The notes beneath the pieces were generated by a model. It did no database searches. It was not told the DNA's origin and saw nothing but the letters and a program-made list of their open reading frames with translations. Both the position numbers and the translations under genes were made by a program. 64,000 bases of DNA. Origin: Linyphia triangularis (taxonomy: Eukaryota > Arthropoda > Arachnida > Araneae > Linyphiidae). Positions 36,864 to 50,518 of the stretch are shown piece after piece. The stretch spans positions 38,395,365 to 38,459,364 of the forward strand of contig OZ021722.1 of the NCBI GenBank assembly GCA_963978545.1, read 5' to 3'. Within the stretch, counting starts at the first letter, position 1. Each line of letters starts with the position of its first letter.

Positions 36864-39800
36864 TTTTTTTTTACGGAAAAATGTCCTAAAGACTAAGCCT
36901 AATCCTAAAGTAATAAGTCCTAAAGACTAAGACTAATGTCCAAAATGCGAAGAACTCCTAAATAGTTCAAATTCAATCTGAAGAATGTACTTAATCATTG
37001 CCTTAAGCACCAAAGGCGATCATTTTTCGACTCTCCTGAAAAATTTTCCTTTTTGGACTTAGGTCATTTACCATTTCTAATCCTCAATTTACCATCACTA
37101 TTAGATTATGAAAACTTTATCAGCTCCTGCCTTATGCAAAGACACTCTAAAAAATATTATTAAATAAGTTTTGAACGTAATCATCTTACGTGATTCCATA
37201 ATCATAAGCAATTCTTGGTGAGAGTTTGCAATCAAAAAAATTTCATAATAGAATCGATATATGTTTTTTCAGTTTCGGTGCTCTGAGTGACCAAGCTTTG
37301 AGGGACGCTTGTTACGAATACATTACGGACCACTGTTGTTATGGGTCCAGATTCATCAAAAACATGGTTCTTTTGGATATTTTAAATACTTACTCGTTTC
37401 ACGTAAGTTACGCAATTACATATTTTAAAACATGTCTTTAATATTATTTACAAACGTACACTTATTATCTTTATATTAATTTTCAGTATGAACTGGAATC
37501 TTTTGGAGAGAAAAGAGAGTCAAAGTGGACAAGTGAGGCATATTACGGTAAATACATTTCCATATTTTTGTGCAAACAATTTTAAAGTCATAGAGGAAAT
37601 TATTTATATTATGATACGTTATAGTTATTTTACAACAGAGGGTGGTTAACATTGATTGAACAGTTTACAGTGACCCCTGAAGTCTATTTTAGTAATATAA
37701 TCTGCATTAAATGCTGGTAAGCATTTTACTGAAAACACATTGAAATGATTTGGGAAGAAGCGAGATGAGTTTAGTTCCTATTTTTAACATCAGATGGAAA
37801 TGTGACACTTTAAACAACTTAAATGAAAATAAACTGCATAAACGGAAGAAGATTGAAAATTAAGTTTTAGATAAAGAAAACAATCAAATGAAGTTTAAGT
37901 ATATGTCATATTGTACAGTGCCCTCAAAGAAAAAATTCGAACCCTTATTTTTTTATTATTTCAGTTACATTTATAAAACTGTTGCAGGCCGTCTTCAGAT
38001 TTCAAGCAACTTGCAATTATTATAGAGTATTAGCTTAGCTGCCGAACAAGTGTGTCCTAGTTGTAGGTTTTAAGATTTATAAGTTGGAAGAAAACTACTT
38101 TCATTTTCATTTAAAAGTGAAAAGAAATTTTTATTTTCTGTTGACTTAATCTGTAAAATTTAATTACATTTTTGACAACCTAACACCCATTCGTATCGAA
38201 TTTTTCATTTAAGGACATTTTAAAAGACATTTTCACTTCTAATTATGACTTTTATTTTTAGTAAAAATGCCTAAATATTTAAAGTGTTAAGAAAATCGTT
38301 CAATTGATTTAAAAAAAGGAATTTCGTATTTCAGCAGATGAATTTTTTAGTATTCGAACAGTACTTTGATTCGTTTTCTTTTTATGTATTTATATTCAAA
38401 CTATTTATTTTATTTTTAACGTGAACAAATTTAATTTTGGTAAACAACATTCCGATTTCTTACTTTTAATAAAAGGAATTATTATTATAAGTGTGTTTAT
38501 TCTAAATATAATTTAACCGAATCTATCTTTTCTGGTGCCTTTGATTATAAGGACGTTGATTGTAAGTTCGTATATGGTTGTAGAATAAGAAAAACTTTTT
38601 AACATTAGAATAGAATATTTAATGTAAGAAATTATCATTTCAAATAAAATTATTATTTATTAAAAGCAAAATGTAATAAGGACCTTATATTCTCTTTGAG
38701 TTATCAAATTCTTGAATTTTCTCAAACATTCATAATGGTAAATTTCATCAGTTCTTTGGTATTATTTCATTCAGTTCGGATAGTGCAGGTCAAGTTCAAT
38801 AAAAGAATTTCTCAGCCTCGCACCCAAAATACTTAAAAAGTTGATAATAGTGTCGTAATATTATCTTTTTCCTGATGACCTTTATGAAAGGTGTTATTTA
38901 GATTAAAGTTACATAGTATGGCTACACTTGTGATATACTTGTGACTAATCACAATACACCTTTGCAAATAAATTCGAATTTTCATATTTGATTAGCCAAT
39001 CATAACGCACATTTCATTTTGCCGCTAATGTTGACTATGACGTAGCCATGCATAAGCTCCATTGTGGAAGATGGAACCTTGACAATTATGCTCGTATTTA
39101 GGGATTCCGAGGTAGTAGTTTTGATGTAACTATGACAACATATGCATATTTATGCATATTCACTATATCGAGATGACAATGATAAAATTCATCCCATATC
39201 TCAGCTACATCAGGCATGTCTCCGTAATATGAAAATAAATTAGTTTAAAAGTGTTCGACAGTATTTTTTATCAGTTCCATGGATCAGAAATACTTTCCAG
39301 AACAAAATGTCTGCCGAAAAATTAGTACCCGACTTCTTAACTATAAGCAATGAATCTAAGTTATTATGTTAATGACATCAAATAACAACACTTGTGATGT
39401 GTTTGTAATCAATCACAACACACGTTTAAAATAAATTAATTCATATTTCATTGGTTAATCCCAATGTGTTTTTATTTATTCCTGCACACAGGAAATGACG
39501 AATTGACTGAGACTCCATCACTTAAAACTTCTATAAAATAAAAAACGGACAAGTAATTCTGGATTCTCTAACTTGCTCCAACATGGTGGAAACTCTGAAA
39601 TAATTATTTTCTAAGAAACTGTTTTTTAAATGCTTTTGGTTAAAATAAAACACTTAATTTTACTATTCCTTCAAATGTCTTTGCCTATACCTATCTTCTT
39701 TTATATCTAATAAAAAAAATCCTAAGTTTTAAATAAATATTCGAGCAAATTATGTTCTGCAAAACTCTGCATAAGGACTATGGAGTAACAAAGAAACATC

Positions 39801-41889
39801 AACTTGATTTCTCATAATTCAAATAAAATTAACGACGAAAATTTGAAAACGTTCATTATGATCACAATTTTAAGCAACTATTTTTTGTTCTGAGCAGGTC
39901 AAAGTATAGATGGACCTGAAAACGGACCATCTCCAGCTCCATGGGATATAAGAGTGCGGGATCCACTGAAGTTCATCAACGACAGAACCTATGCAGAAAT
40001 CCCTCACACTGCTTCTATAGAACTGTGCTCAACATGTTCTGGAGGTGGACGCGTCAGGTTTTCCTATTGCTATGGAGACGGATTCGTATGTGAAATTCTT
40101 TACTCACTCTTAATTGACGAATTTTAACCAAAGAATGCTGTTAATTGACGCATTTTACCACTTTCGACAAACAAATTCGGTTGATTCCTTAACGACTACT
40201 CAATAGAAGGGCAAGGTATTTTATTATTTTTGACTATCAACGAAATCATTCGCTTAATTGATTCTATTTGTAACTTTCATCAGGAAAAATCATGAAAATT
40301 CATTCTTTTTATAGCTTTCAGCTGAAAAATTCTGTTAATAGTTTCTATTTACGTTTTTGAACAGAATAGTTCTGTTAATTGATTATATTTATGGTTTTCA
40401 ACAAAATAATTCTGTTGATTAATTCGATTTACGACTTTCAACGGAAAAATTCTTTTAATGGATACTTTTTACAACTGTCGACAGTAGAATGTTGTAAATT
40501 AATTCTATTTACGACATTCGACGTAAATTGATTCTAATTTTGACTTTCAATTAACGAAATTTTTAACTTTTGAAAGTCATTAGTCATTCACATTACTCAG
40601 CAATCTATTCTTCCGGCGAAGTTCGATGTTAATCTGACGAATATATAATCTTAAATAAATCAAATGTAAATATTATCTTAAGTGCACCACACAGTTTTAC
40701 TGCAGAATTCAGTTAATATAACTACTTAACTCAAAAAGGGGAGTCGGATATAATTAAAAAATAATATTAAATGTTGTACTCATTTGATAATCAATAGCTT
40801 TCACATTAATAGCATTACTCTTTTCTTAATATTTGCGACCTCATAAAGATTAACATTCGATAATTTAAATTCCAACGAAATGTCATCAAACTGTTATACT
40901 TAAATTTCTCAACATATTGCTTTCCTTCAATGTGTATGGGATACTCGACATATATTTGAACTTATAAAATAACTTGTCTCAACGAACACCTGAAATATGC
41001 ACTAATGACCATAAAGCAACGAACTAAGAATGAGATAAAGATGAACGCTGAAATTACAAAGCGTAGCACTAAATCAACTTATTTGACGAATTGAAGTTAA
41101 AACAAAATACCAAGCACACACGAAATATGGTTTTACATTACACACTTATTACTTTCTTACATTGTGCAAAGGAAACTTGGCAAGGTTTCTCTATTTCCTG
41201 GCCAATAAGTAAGCTTGTATTTGGGATGGGTTTCGCTAAAATTTACGTGTTGTAACAGTTTCTTACTTTCTTCAAATCAATCCCCAAATCTAAGAATCTA
41301 TTTAGGTTGTTTTAATTTCTTTTCAGAACAAATGCACCAGATGCGATGGTAGGGGACGGAATAGTGAAGATGGCCAGTGTACGTCATGTGCTGGAAGAGG
41401 CAGGAAGACGTTTGTATTTTCTGCTACATGCACTACTATGAATTTTCTTTTAAACATAATCTCAAAAATATAAAAGTAAAATCCAACACCAACATTAGAT
41501 TTTAAATCATTGATGACTATGAAAAAGAATGAAATGTTATTCATGAAAGTTACAGATTGGATGTAAATTAAAAAAAAAAAAAGTAATGTAATTTATAATG
41601 AATAATTTACGCTTTATTATTAAAAAAAAGTTGTTTCATTGCTATGCAATTTAATTTAAACGTGTTAGTTTCTTTAAGATCAGTGCTTTGAAGTCAATCA
41701 ATTTTTTTTAGTAAATACTAATTTACTGTCAGTAATCCAGTTTACAGTACACCAGTTAAGTTTTTAACAAGATATTTCTTCAAGCATAAATCCAGATAGT
41801 CATTTTAAAACTACTAACTATTTTTAAACTATTCACAGAGTGTGAAACATAAACGACGCGTAATTTATATAAAACCTAATTTATGCTTT

Positions 41890-41930
<41 letters not shown>

Positions 41931-44900
41931 TAAACAAGCCATAAATGTGAATGCATACACGTACAGAGATCAGATACTGAGTATTGTCATTTTCTTTAAC
42001 ATCAAATTTTAATAGATCCTTTGAATCGTTTTTAATAGAATTTCAGGACTTAATCTATAATCCATTTATTGATTTCTTACTTAATAATTTTAAATGTAAG
42101 AGCTGTAACAGATAATATGAACAAAACACTCATGGCGATGCTTTAAACTTAACTAATTAAAATATTACAACGTGTTTGGTTTAATTTATGTTGTAAAAAG
42201 CAAGAGGGCTAATTATAAGCGTATGAAACTTGTTCTAAACAACCAAAGTATATTTATGTCACTCTGCTACCCTCTAATCTGCCATTGTCAGTTTATTGGA
42301 AAAGTATTCACGACAGATTCATTTGCCTTTTCTTTATAAATATTATCACTTATTGCTTATTTGTTAAGGTGTTCTTCATGTGATAGCAGTGGTCGGGTGC
42401 AATGTTCCCCTTGTAGTGGACATGGTAAAGTGAAGCGTTTTAAGCAATTGATAGTCAATTGGTAAGTGTTAATTGTATTAAAGAATCTTGTAATTTATAA
42501 CTTTTAGGTATTGCTATAGAGTATCCCTAAAATAGCAGTTAATATTGTATTTTAAGTATAGTTTTGAATTTAATTATACAACGATTTATGTTTCAGGAAT
42601 TTTACTATAGAAAGAGAGGTATTTGAGAAATTAGTTAATTATAAAAGGTAATAGTGCTAAACTAATCTGAATTTCAGGACAAATCACGTGGATGAATTCA
42701 TTTCCGATTCAATGAATTTACCTAAAAAACTCATCCGAGCAGTCAATGGCAAACAAATTACCATAGAAGAGGATACACAAGTAATTTCATCCTTAAAGTT
42801 CTGTTCTCACAATCTACAAAACTTTTAAAATCATTTAATATATAACTTGGCTACTTAACAGGGTTTTTTTTTTTTCTGAGTTATTTAAAAAAAAATCGTA
42901 CCACATTTATTTTTAATTTAATTAATTTATTATGCATTTACTTTTCTATTACTGTTTTCAAATTGAAATTTAACGTAGCCTATTGAAGGAGGAAAATCAG
43001 AAATAAATTAAATTTAAATTTTAAAAAGAAATAATTAAAGTGTTTTGTAACATCGATTCTATGAAAAATATTTCTAGTAAATAGGGAAGGCTTATTGTAC
43101 TTGTAGAGGAATTACCTGCTTTTTCTTTGTTTTGACAACACTTTTTGTGATATTATTATTTTTACGATTCTCACCTTCTAAAACCTGCAATAATTTGTAT
43201 TAAATTTTTAAACATTTGAGATAATAGACGATTTTGAATAACCATTTTCAGAGATCGATCCTTACAAAAACTTTTACGTTTACTTAATCATTATATCTTG
43301 GATATTATATTAAACTACACACTTTTGATTTTAAATTAATATTTACTAGTACTTGAAGTCTAGTAACATATATAATTCATGTTATTTTAGCATTACTTAA
43401 TATATTTCGAAACTAGTGCCACCAAATGGCATTCTCCAAATTTCCATCTTTCTATTCTTTTCTACCTTTTTGAATACATTAAGAGGTCAGTTTCTTAACT
43501 TCTCTTGTAAAATGTAGAGAAACTTCGAGTGAATGATATTTAAAGAAATTTAGTTTGTAGGTTTAAAAAGAAGCACTGTATATAACTCGGGAGTTACTTC
43601 AACGCAGTTTAGTTCCACAAAGATTATTTTCAGATAAAAATCCACTGATAAAACGTCGTTTTTAGAGATAGGGATCAAAATTGAACTTGTTTCTAAATAA
43701 TTTTAAAAACAAGTTCAATTTTGATCCCTACCTCTAGAAAGGTTTTATCAGAGGATTTTTTTCTAAAAATAATATTTGTGGAACTAAACTGCGTTGAAAT
43801 AACTCCGGAGTTAAATACAGGACTTCTTTTTAAACCTGTAAACTAAATTTCTTTAAATATCATTCACTCGAAGTTTCTTTACATTTTACAAGAGAAGTTA
43901 AGAAACTGACCTCTTAATGCTGTTTCTAACCTTTAACTCTAAATTCTTTAACAACTAATATCACCGTTATAGAACCCTGCACAAAATACTGTTACTTACC
44001 TCGTGAAAAAACACGAAAAACACTTATTATAATAATAACAAGATTATTGAAAAAGTCGATATAGTGTCCTGTTTCTCTAGGTTACAGATTTGTAAGGAGC
44101 ATAATGTTTGCTATAGGTGAACTTTTCTAATTCTAGGTGTTTCCTCTGACCCATATTCCAGACATTGCAGTTATCGAGGCATCATCTCAACTGATTAGAA
44201 AGCACAGAACCTCCTTCAGAGAAGAACAGATACTTGCACAGGTGAATTAATAGATTCGAAAATATGCACTGCAACTGATTGTGTATTTTTTTACATGCTT
44301 ACCTATGGATAGAAAAAGAAGACAAGGATGAAAATCTGAGTTTCTAGTTATGTCCACATACGACTTTAAAATATGTCTTATAAATATGACAATAGACTCA
44401 ACCCTTTTCAAGTTCTTACAACGGCAATTGTGGGAATATTGATAAATTTCATTAAAAATTTATATGGGTGCAGAGGAATTTTTAGGGAAAACTGGCAAAA
44501 CCGCTTTTGATATGCTTGTCTTTGAAAAATGGACTCGATTGTCATTTATGGCTGGTTGAATTTTCAGCATCATTTGATTTAAATATATATATTTAAATCA
44601 AAAAACTAACCTGCAAACAAATTTGTTCTTTGAACAACATTTCAAATTTGTTTCGAAGTTTACATAATTTATGAATATCATAAAAACAGTGAAGTTATTA
44701 CTAATCAAATAATTAGAATATCCTTATTCTTTGTTTTATCATTATTAAAACTTTGTATACATGTGACATTTTTAGTTGGATTTATTTACCTTTACTAAAA
44801 GATAGAACTTCATTAGATCAAAATTTAAATGCTAACAAGTAACAGGAAAAAGTTGCCTAATATTAGATACTTTGTATAAAGCTTCCCTTATGTCTCATTG

Positions 44901-45235
44901 ATTCAAAATGCCGTACTATTGCGGGGGGAAAAAATTAAAGATGTTTTTGAACGGATGCATCGTAAATACAGCCTGAGTTTTGAAGGGGGAAAAAAATGTA
45001 GTGACATAGATAGCCCTAATACTATTATCATTTTACGCAGTATCATTGAAAAGTAAGGGCTTTTTACAAATGATTTTTTTGTTCTTTTCAGAAACATACA
45101 TTATGGGCTGTTCCCTTTACAAGGGCCAAGTATTCATGGAAACGCTGGCAAGACGAATTCTACGTGTACGGCTTTGAGAAGAAAGTCTATTTCGAACACT
45201 ACCCACAACAATGTTGTTGCTGTACATGCTGTTAA
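32888..45235 (+). CDS. SSUH2: SSUH2-like protein, gene B (11 coding exons)
   Basis: Exons: 32888-32930, 33663-33704, 36184-36250, 37273-37402, 37487-37547, 39898-40085, 41327-41409, 42369-42461, 42678-42780, 44137-44241, 45092-45235, giving 352 aa plus TAA. Intron phases equal those of gene A, and every exon except the second has the same length. Visible: PPSY at residues 6-9, CCYGSRFI, YELESFGEKRES, IDGPENGP, the Cys-rich centre at about 158-224 and the CCCCTCC tail. In the second zinc knuckle the first Cys is Phe (FSYCYGDG, Phe at about 169). The fifth repeat reads CSSCDSSG and lacks the first Gly. The exon 7 donor is GTTTGT. It is closest to gene A at the last exon. Poly(A) signal at 45319-45324. 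Role as for gene A; loss of one knuckle suggests altered zinc binding. Confidence 0.92.
34863..36015. repeat. Two adjacent degenerate tandem-repeat arrays in gene B intron 2
   Basis: The first array (about 34863-35160) has about five diverged units of roughly 60 bp built on CTTGCTTTGCTCGTTGAAAA and a TTCATTGCTA-type block. The second (about 35270-36015) has about six units of roughly 120-155 bp. Each contains a TATGTTGAAAATTTCAGAGC-like core, a CAAAAGTCCAATT-type joint and an AATTAATTAAAA filler. The arrays are followed at about 36030-36070 by ACAGATAGACACACAAACAC and a TTATTATTATAGAT end. Together they look like the non-coding part of one interspersed element. Confidence 0.6.
36772..37086. 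mobile_element. Short TIR element (MITE), copy 2
   Basis: The left end TGAGGACTAAAAATGGAAAA is the reverse complement of the right end (reversed: TGAGGATTAGAAATGGTAAA). The body, inverted, matches the element at 11-255. It sits in gene B intron 3, about 190 bp before exon 4. Long poly-A runs in its left half (36810-36862) are expansions. Confidence 0.7.
38924..39475. repeat. Duplicated segment in gene B intron 5
   Basis: Segments at 38924-39020 and 39388-39475 are clearly related: both have ACTTGTGAT, an AATCACAA core, AATAAATT and a CATATTTSATT-type stretch. They are in the same orientation, about 460 bp apart. They may be two copies of one interspersed repeat or a local duplication. Confidence 0.5.
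43483..43913. mobile_element. Near-perfect foldback element in gene B intron 9
   Basis: About 215 bp on each side of a centre near 43698 are inverted copies of one another with few mismatches, for example AAGAGGTCAGTTTCTTAACT at 43481-43500 paired with AGTTAAGAAACTGACCTCTT at 43897-43916. Both ends abut TTAA (43479-43482 and 43914-43917), the target duplication of piggyBac-type elements, so it may be a piggyBac-mobilised MITE. The high arm identity suggests a recent origin or gene conversion. It is non-coding. Confidence 0.8.
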
Positions 45236-46919
45236 AATAGAATTTAGTATTTAGGATTATATAAATAATATTTCACAAGTTATTTTTATACAAAACTTTT
45301 GTAGTGGATTCCAGTATTAATAAAAATAACTTTTTAAAATTAATTAAAATTGAAGTATACGCTTTTGTCTCATCCAATGTATTCAAAATTTTAGAGTTTG
45401 TTCAGTTGCTTTTGCATTTATGCATTCATATATTAAAATGTGTTTCTGAATCCTTCCCCACTTCTGTTTGAAATGTTAATTATACTGATTTTTTTATTTT
45501 TGTACTAATTAAAATTTTATTTTGCCTCACTGCTTCATGTAAATATTTTTTATGATATAAAAAGTTAAGATGATAGTCCAGATTCTTCTATTATAATTTT
45601 ATTTCCATAGATTATGAGAATTATCTTTATAAAACATTGAGAGGAGCGACATCCCGAAGAAAAAACCGTTTGAATCTTGAAACGTTATTTTGATGAAGGT
45701 GCATTTTTATCATCGGAATACTCGATGGCCTTTGAAGCTAAAACTCTGAATACTATTATTTATTATGACTACTAAAACACTGAGTACTATTATTTATTAC
45801 ATTAATTAAAATTTAAATAAATATGCTAGTTGGTAAGGATTTTTCAGAAAACTCAATGCAATCTTTCGTATCTTATGAACCGAATAGATTTAATTAACAC
45901 TTTCATTAGTGTCCCATGCAATACTGTACAAAAGAAACTAAGTTTTTCATTCAAATCCAAGCAAACTAATAATTCATTTGTGTTAGAGTATTTGGGTACA
46001 TTGTATGAAGGTACGATTTATAAACAATGTAAAAAATCCAACTTATTTCAAATGCCGTAGCATTGTCCATGCTTTTTCCTCTGTTCTGCTATACTTGCTT
46101 CATTTTTCTGTCTTGATGTAACGCTTCCATTCTCAAAATAAAGTTGGGGGACAGGTAGTTCCCCTCAGATGATGCTAGATGACACGAGAATCTCAGTTTT
46201 GACAAAGGTTTGAGATTGCCCCTTCGTTTTTTGCACCCGTCAAATAATATTTTTTATTCAGTGAAGTGTTTATATATTACCGATGCTAATGATTTTATCA
46301 AATTAATACTAGCGAAAGTAAATCTTAAGCATACTGACAAGCATTACTAGCATTGTTTTTTAATGTTTTTAAAATAATACGCAAGCCTAAGAAGCTGCCA
46401 TTTGATCAGTGGGTTTGTTTGAGTAAAAGTGTTACTAACAATTTTAATTTATTATTTTCTTATGAACATTAAAATTTATTGCATTTCATGTGTATATACA
46501 TTTATTGTAAGCATATGAACATTCAATTGCTATTAGTTTACTTCTTATCACATTAAGCACTTACAACATCATCTCATCGAATAAAATAATCATATACTTT
46601 TTATGATCATTTTCCATTTTATCTTGAACTGTTGGAGTCCTGTTAGCAACTTCCTAAATATGTAATTATATAGGTCTAGCACGAATGATTCATTCGTTTT
46701 AATACACTTTTAATGTATAAGTACAAAATCTATAAAGATGGATGATACACCAAAAGATGCATACTTTCACCAGTATATTCAATGTTTGATTTCAATCACA
46801 TGACGTACGTTCAAACGGAATTCCACTTCGTTCCATCCTTTTAATAACATTTTCCTTTTAAAATTCGTCACAACAGCAGTAGCGCAATGACGCGTTCTTT
46901 CATAGTTCATGTTGTGTTG
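45236..46919. other. Gene B 3' flank
   Basis: Contains the gene B poly(A) signal. The rest is AT-rich with no supported gene. The short + strand frame at 45830-46060 resembles nothing known to me. Confidence 0.4.
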
Positions 46920-47170
46920 GTAATATTTCTATCCACTATCGTTTCCTATCATGCCCAGTAGCGTATAAGACCTTTAGTCTAGCTCTCCAATCTCTCCTAT
47001 CCCTCGCAGCAACAATTGCTTCTCTCCAGGCTCTCCACCATCCGTCTTCACGTTAGTCTAGGACGTCCAGGTAGGCATCTTCCCTTTGTTTCCCAAGTGA
47101 GGGCAACATTTGGGATTTCATCACCTCTCATTCTCAAGATATGACCAGTTACGTATCTTCTACCTTTAAT
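46920..47170 (-). mobile_element. LINE reverse-transcriptase C-terminal remnant
   Basis: The - strand encodes VTGHILRMRGDEIPNVAL, then CLPGRPRLT, then after a stop and a frame change WREAIVAARDRRDW and RARLKVLYATGHD. The order GHxLRM, GRPRxxW, A.DR..WR is the typical tail of many LINE-type reverse transcriptases. Only this end is preserved and it carries lesions. Confidence 0.7.
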
Positions 47171-47679
47171 TTCATCAGCTATTAGTCGTAGTTTTGATTT
47201 TTGTAATAGCATTTCATTTGTAATTGTGTTTGGGCAGAAGATTTTCGTAGTTAATCTAAGACATTTGCTTAAGAGGAAGTCCTAGCAAGAATCATTCTCT
47301 ATACTTTTTTGTTACAATCTTCTAGTCCAGTGCATTTAGAAACCACTTTCTATAAAACCTCTAAAATTTGGTGAGTAGGTGTGAAAATGATCCCTTAATG
47401 AAATGACTTAAATTGTTTTCATTTAGTGTCTATCTATTATAAATAAAAAATTAAAATAGCAAAAGACAAAAACCAAGGGGATCCACAGCATATGCATTGA
47501 CGTAAGGTTTTCAAATATAAATTTATTATAAATTCAAATATAAATTAATTTTAAAAATATGGACAAAGTACAAAATTACTGAGGTGCCCGCTAATTTTTT
47601 TTATCTCATATTTAAAGAAAGAAAAAAAAAAAAAAAAAAAAAAAAAAAAGGAAACAAATTGATGAATATATATATAGTA

Positions 47680-49173
47680 CACTCACTTCCAAAAATTAAG
47701 CACGGAGCAGAAAAATGGACAAGTACTGCTTTGATTGACACGAAATGCTGCAAGTAAGTAGCTCTATATTAACTCATGAAACAAAATAAAGAATTACAAA
47801 CAGAGATTGATTTAAAAAAAAAATATTAAAAAAATGGATTTTCATAAATAATAAGATGATGTCATATTTGCTTATTTAACAAAATGATGTTTCAATTAAA
47901 AAAACAACTACAACATAAAACGACATTAATAGGGTATGTGAGCACTCATCACATGCATACAAAGTATATAGCGTGTGATCATACTTTTTACGAGGTTATC
48001 AATTGTAACAGAGTGCAGTAATCTCTACAGCAGAGGGTATCCCAAAGAGGGTATCCACGGCAGAGGGTATCCCAAAGATCTTCAATTGGATTAAGGTCCG
48101 GCGAGTAAGCCGTCCACTCCATTCGCGCAATCCTCTCACTCCAGAAAGTCGTTAGCGATGGCAGCTCTATGGGGATTCACTTTATCGTCCATTAAAACGA
48201 CAGAAGGACTAACTTCTACAGCGTATAATTTCACAATGGGGTCTGAAACTTTATCTCGATACCGTACAGCCGTCACATAACCTCGCCTGATGATGTGCAG
48301 GTAGGTGCGATATCGCAATGAAATCCATATCCATACCATGATGCTTCCATCTCCGAATGCGTGATGTTCGGTGATGTTTTGGGGCTAATTGCGTGTGCCT
48401 TGTTCCCCCCAGAACCTTAAACGCTTATCATCGAGTTGTAAGGTAAATCTGGACTCATCTGTGAACATAACGTTGTTCTAATCAGACTCAGTTCAATTCA
48501 CATGTTGGCGGCACCACTTTAATCGTGCCCCTTTCGATTGAACGGATAAAGGAACACTAACTCGTTGTACCCGGGCGTACATACCATTCATGTGTAGCCT
48601 ACTACGAACAGTAGTGGCAGATATCGTCTTACCAATGGCTTCTGCAACCATAGATGTCAAGCACGTGTGGAGGGCGATCTTAGATTCCGCTTGGCTACAA
48701 CAGCAATATATCGATCTTCCGCGGGGTATTGTTACCCTTGGACGACCGGCTACAGGTCTTCGGACAACTGTTTGCTAGGTTTGGAATTGTTTCCATAATC
48801 GTGAAACGACGGAGTGATGAACGCCAAATAAAAGAGCAACATCTGGGATAGACTGTTCTGCTTCAATGCGTCCGACAACTCGCCAGCGCTCAGAATCTTT
48901 CATTCGTCTTCTGGAAGCCATAGAAACACGTCTAGCTTGAAACAAATCATACGAATGTTCTAAACACCTTTCACCAGCACTTACATGAAACTCTTGCAAC
49001 CCTTCACAGTGCCGGCTTCTTATACGACTGCCTGTTTTGCATATTTATCGACCTGAAACCTTGATTGACATTTGCATACTTTCTTCAACCTTTGCAGCAA
49101 ATTTCAGCTTCTTTAATTCAGATTGGCATACGGAAATTAACATTTTCCTCACCGTGTATAATGCAAGTGAGTG
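47680..49173 (-). mobile_element. Decayed Tc1 element with both TIRs
   Basis: Ends of about 40 bp are inverted: CACTCACTTCCAAAAATTAA on the left, and reversed on the right CACTCACTTGCATTATACAC. They are flanked by TA at 47678-47679 and 49174-49175, the Tc1/mariner target duplication. The - strand encodes a transposase from MASRRRMKDSERWRVVG (ATG at 48921) through HHSVVSRLWKQFQT. Further on are FTDESRFTLQLDD (first catalytic Asp), a YRTYLHII block, VVLMDDKVNPHRA (second Asp) and a SPDLNPIEDL-like block near 48080. Several in-frame stops, the first just after KQFQT at about 48775, make it inactive. Confidence 0.88.
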
Positions 49174-49251
49174 TATATATAGTAGTTATCTTTACATAGT
49201 ATAGAAATGGACTTTTTGATTTCTCTCTCTTCTTTTTTATATAGTAATTTA

Positions 49252-50518
49252 CACTCATATCCATAAATTAAGGATCATTAAGTTTTCCCCTAATAACTTC
49301 TCAGTGGACCAGCATAGACACATGAAATACACATGAAAGACATGAAGACACATGAAAGACATCTTTATGTAACGTATATATCTAAAAGTAAAACTCAGTC
49401 GCAAATTGAAAAGCAAAGTGTACAGTGGGGAGCATATCCAAAAGAATGAAGTAGCATTAATGTGATGTACCATTAATGTACCAGATATATTTACATTAAA
49501 AAATTACGCAAATCATTGAGTTGACTTTCAGAGTGAGATATGATCTCCCTTGTCATCAATGTTTACTTGACATCGTATTCTCATACTTAACATGAGTTTC
49601 TTGATGAATTCTAGTGGCTAAATTGTTCATCCCACCTTCTGGACTGTTTGCAAGTGATGGAAAGTTCCCAATACATTAAATCTTTACACAATGCATATCG
49701 TAGAAGGGTCCCACAAATGCTGGATGAAATTTGGATTCGAGGAGTGATCTGGCTTTCTTATAGTGGCGATATTCATATTTTTTAATCGTTTATACAAAGC
49801 AAAAGTGGGATAAAATTTGCCATAAGCATCAATTAACACGATTTAGAAATCGGTATTTCACCATTAAAGACTTGTCTAAATCAAGTTAACGTAATTACAG
49901 TAAAAAAGCCGAATTTAATTATCTTTTGCAGTCCTGGGGAGCTTAATAAAGCAATCCAACATTTTGCTTCCAAGACTAACACTTTTTAACATCAAACACT
50001 TTTTACTGAAAATAGTATATTCATTCTCATATATTGGACGCCAGAAGGATCTGTAGAAAGTTGGGAATATGATATTAAGTGGTAAACGCCAATTCAAGAT
50101 AGTGATTTGATGGGAAAAGAGTTTTGATCTTTTGAGGCAATATGTTAGTTTGCTTTATTAGGCTCGCCAGGGGCGCAAAAGATAATTAAATTCGACTTTT
50201 TTAGTAAACACTATATTCGACTTTTTTATTAAACACTGTATTCGACTTAGTAAACAATGATGACTGGGAAGATCATATCTCACACTAAAAGTCGACTCTA
50301 TGAGTTGCGTAATTTTTTAATGTAAATGCATATGGTACTCCATTCTTTTGCATATGCCCCCACTCTACACTTTGCATTTCAATTTGCAACTGATTTGTTT
50401 TACTTATAGATATGTTACATAAAGATATCTTTTTGATGTGAATATCATGTGTCTCTGCTGCTCCATTGTGAAGTTATTAGGGAAAAACTGAATTATTCTT
50501 AATTCATGGACATGAGTG
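49252..50518. mobile_element. Long-TIR Tc1-like element, non-autonomous
   Basis: The left arm (about 49252-49560) and the right arm (about 50230-50518) are inverted copies of roughly 300 bp. They start CACTCATATCCATAAATTAA and, reversed, CACTCATGTCCATGAATTAA. TA flanks both ends (49250-49251 and 50519-50520). The central 650 bp has no intact transposase. It begins 78 bp after the neighbouring Tc1 element. Confidence 0.8.
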
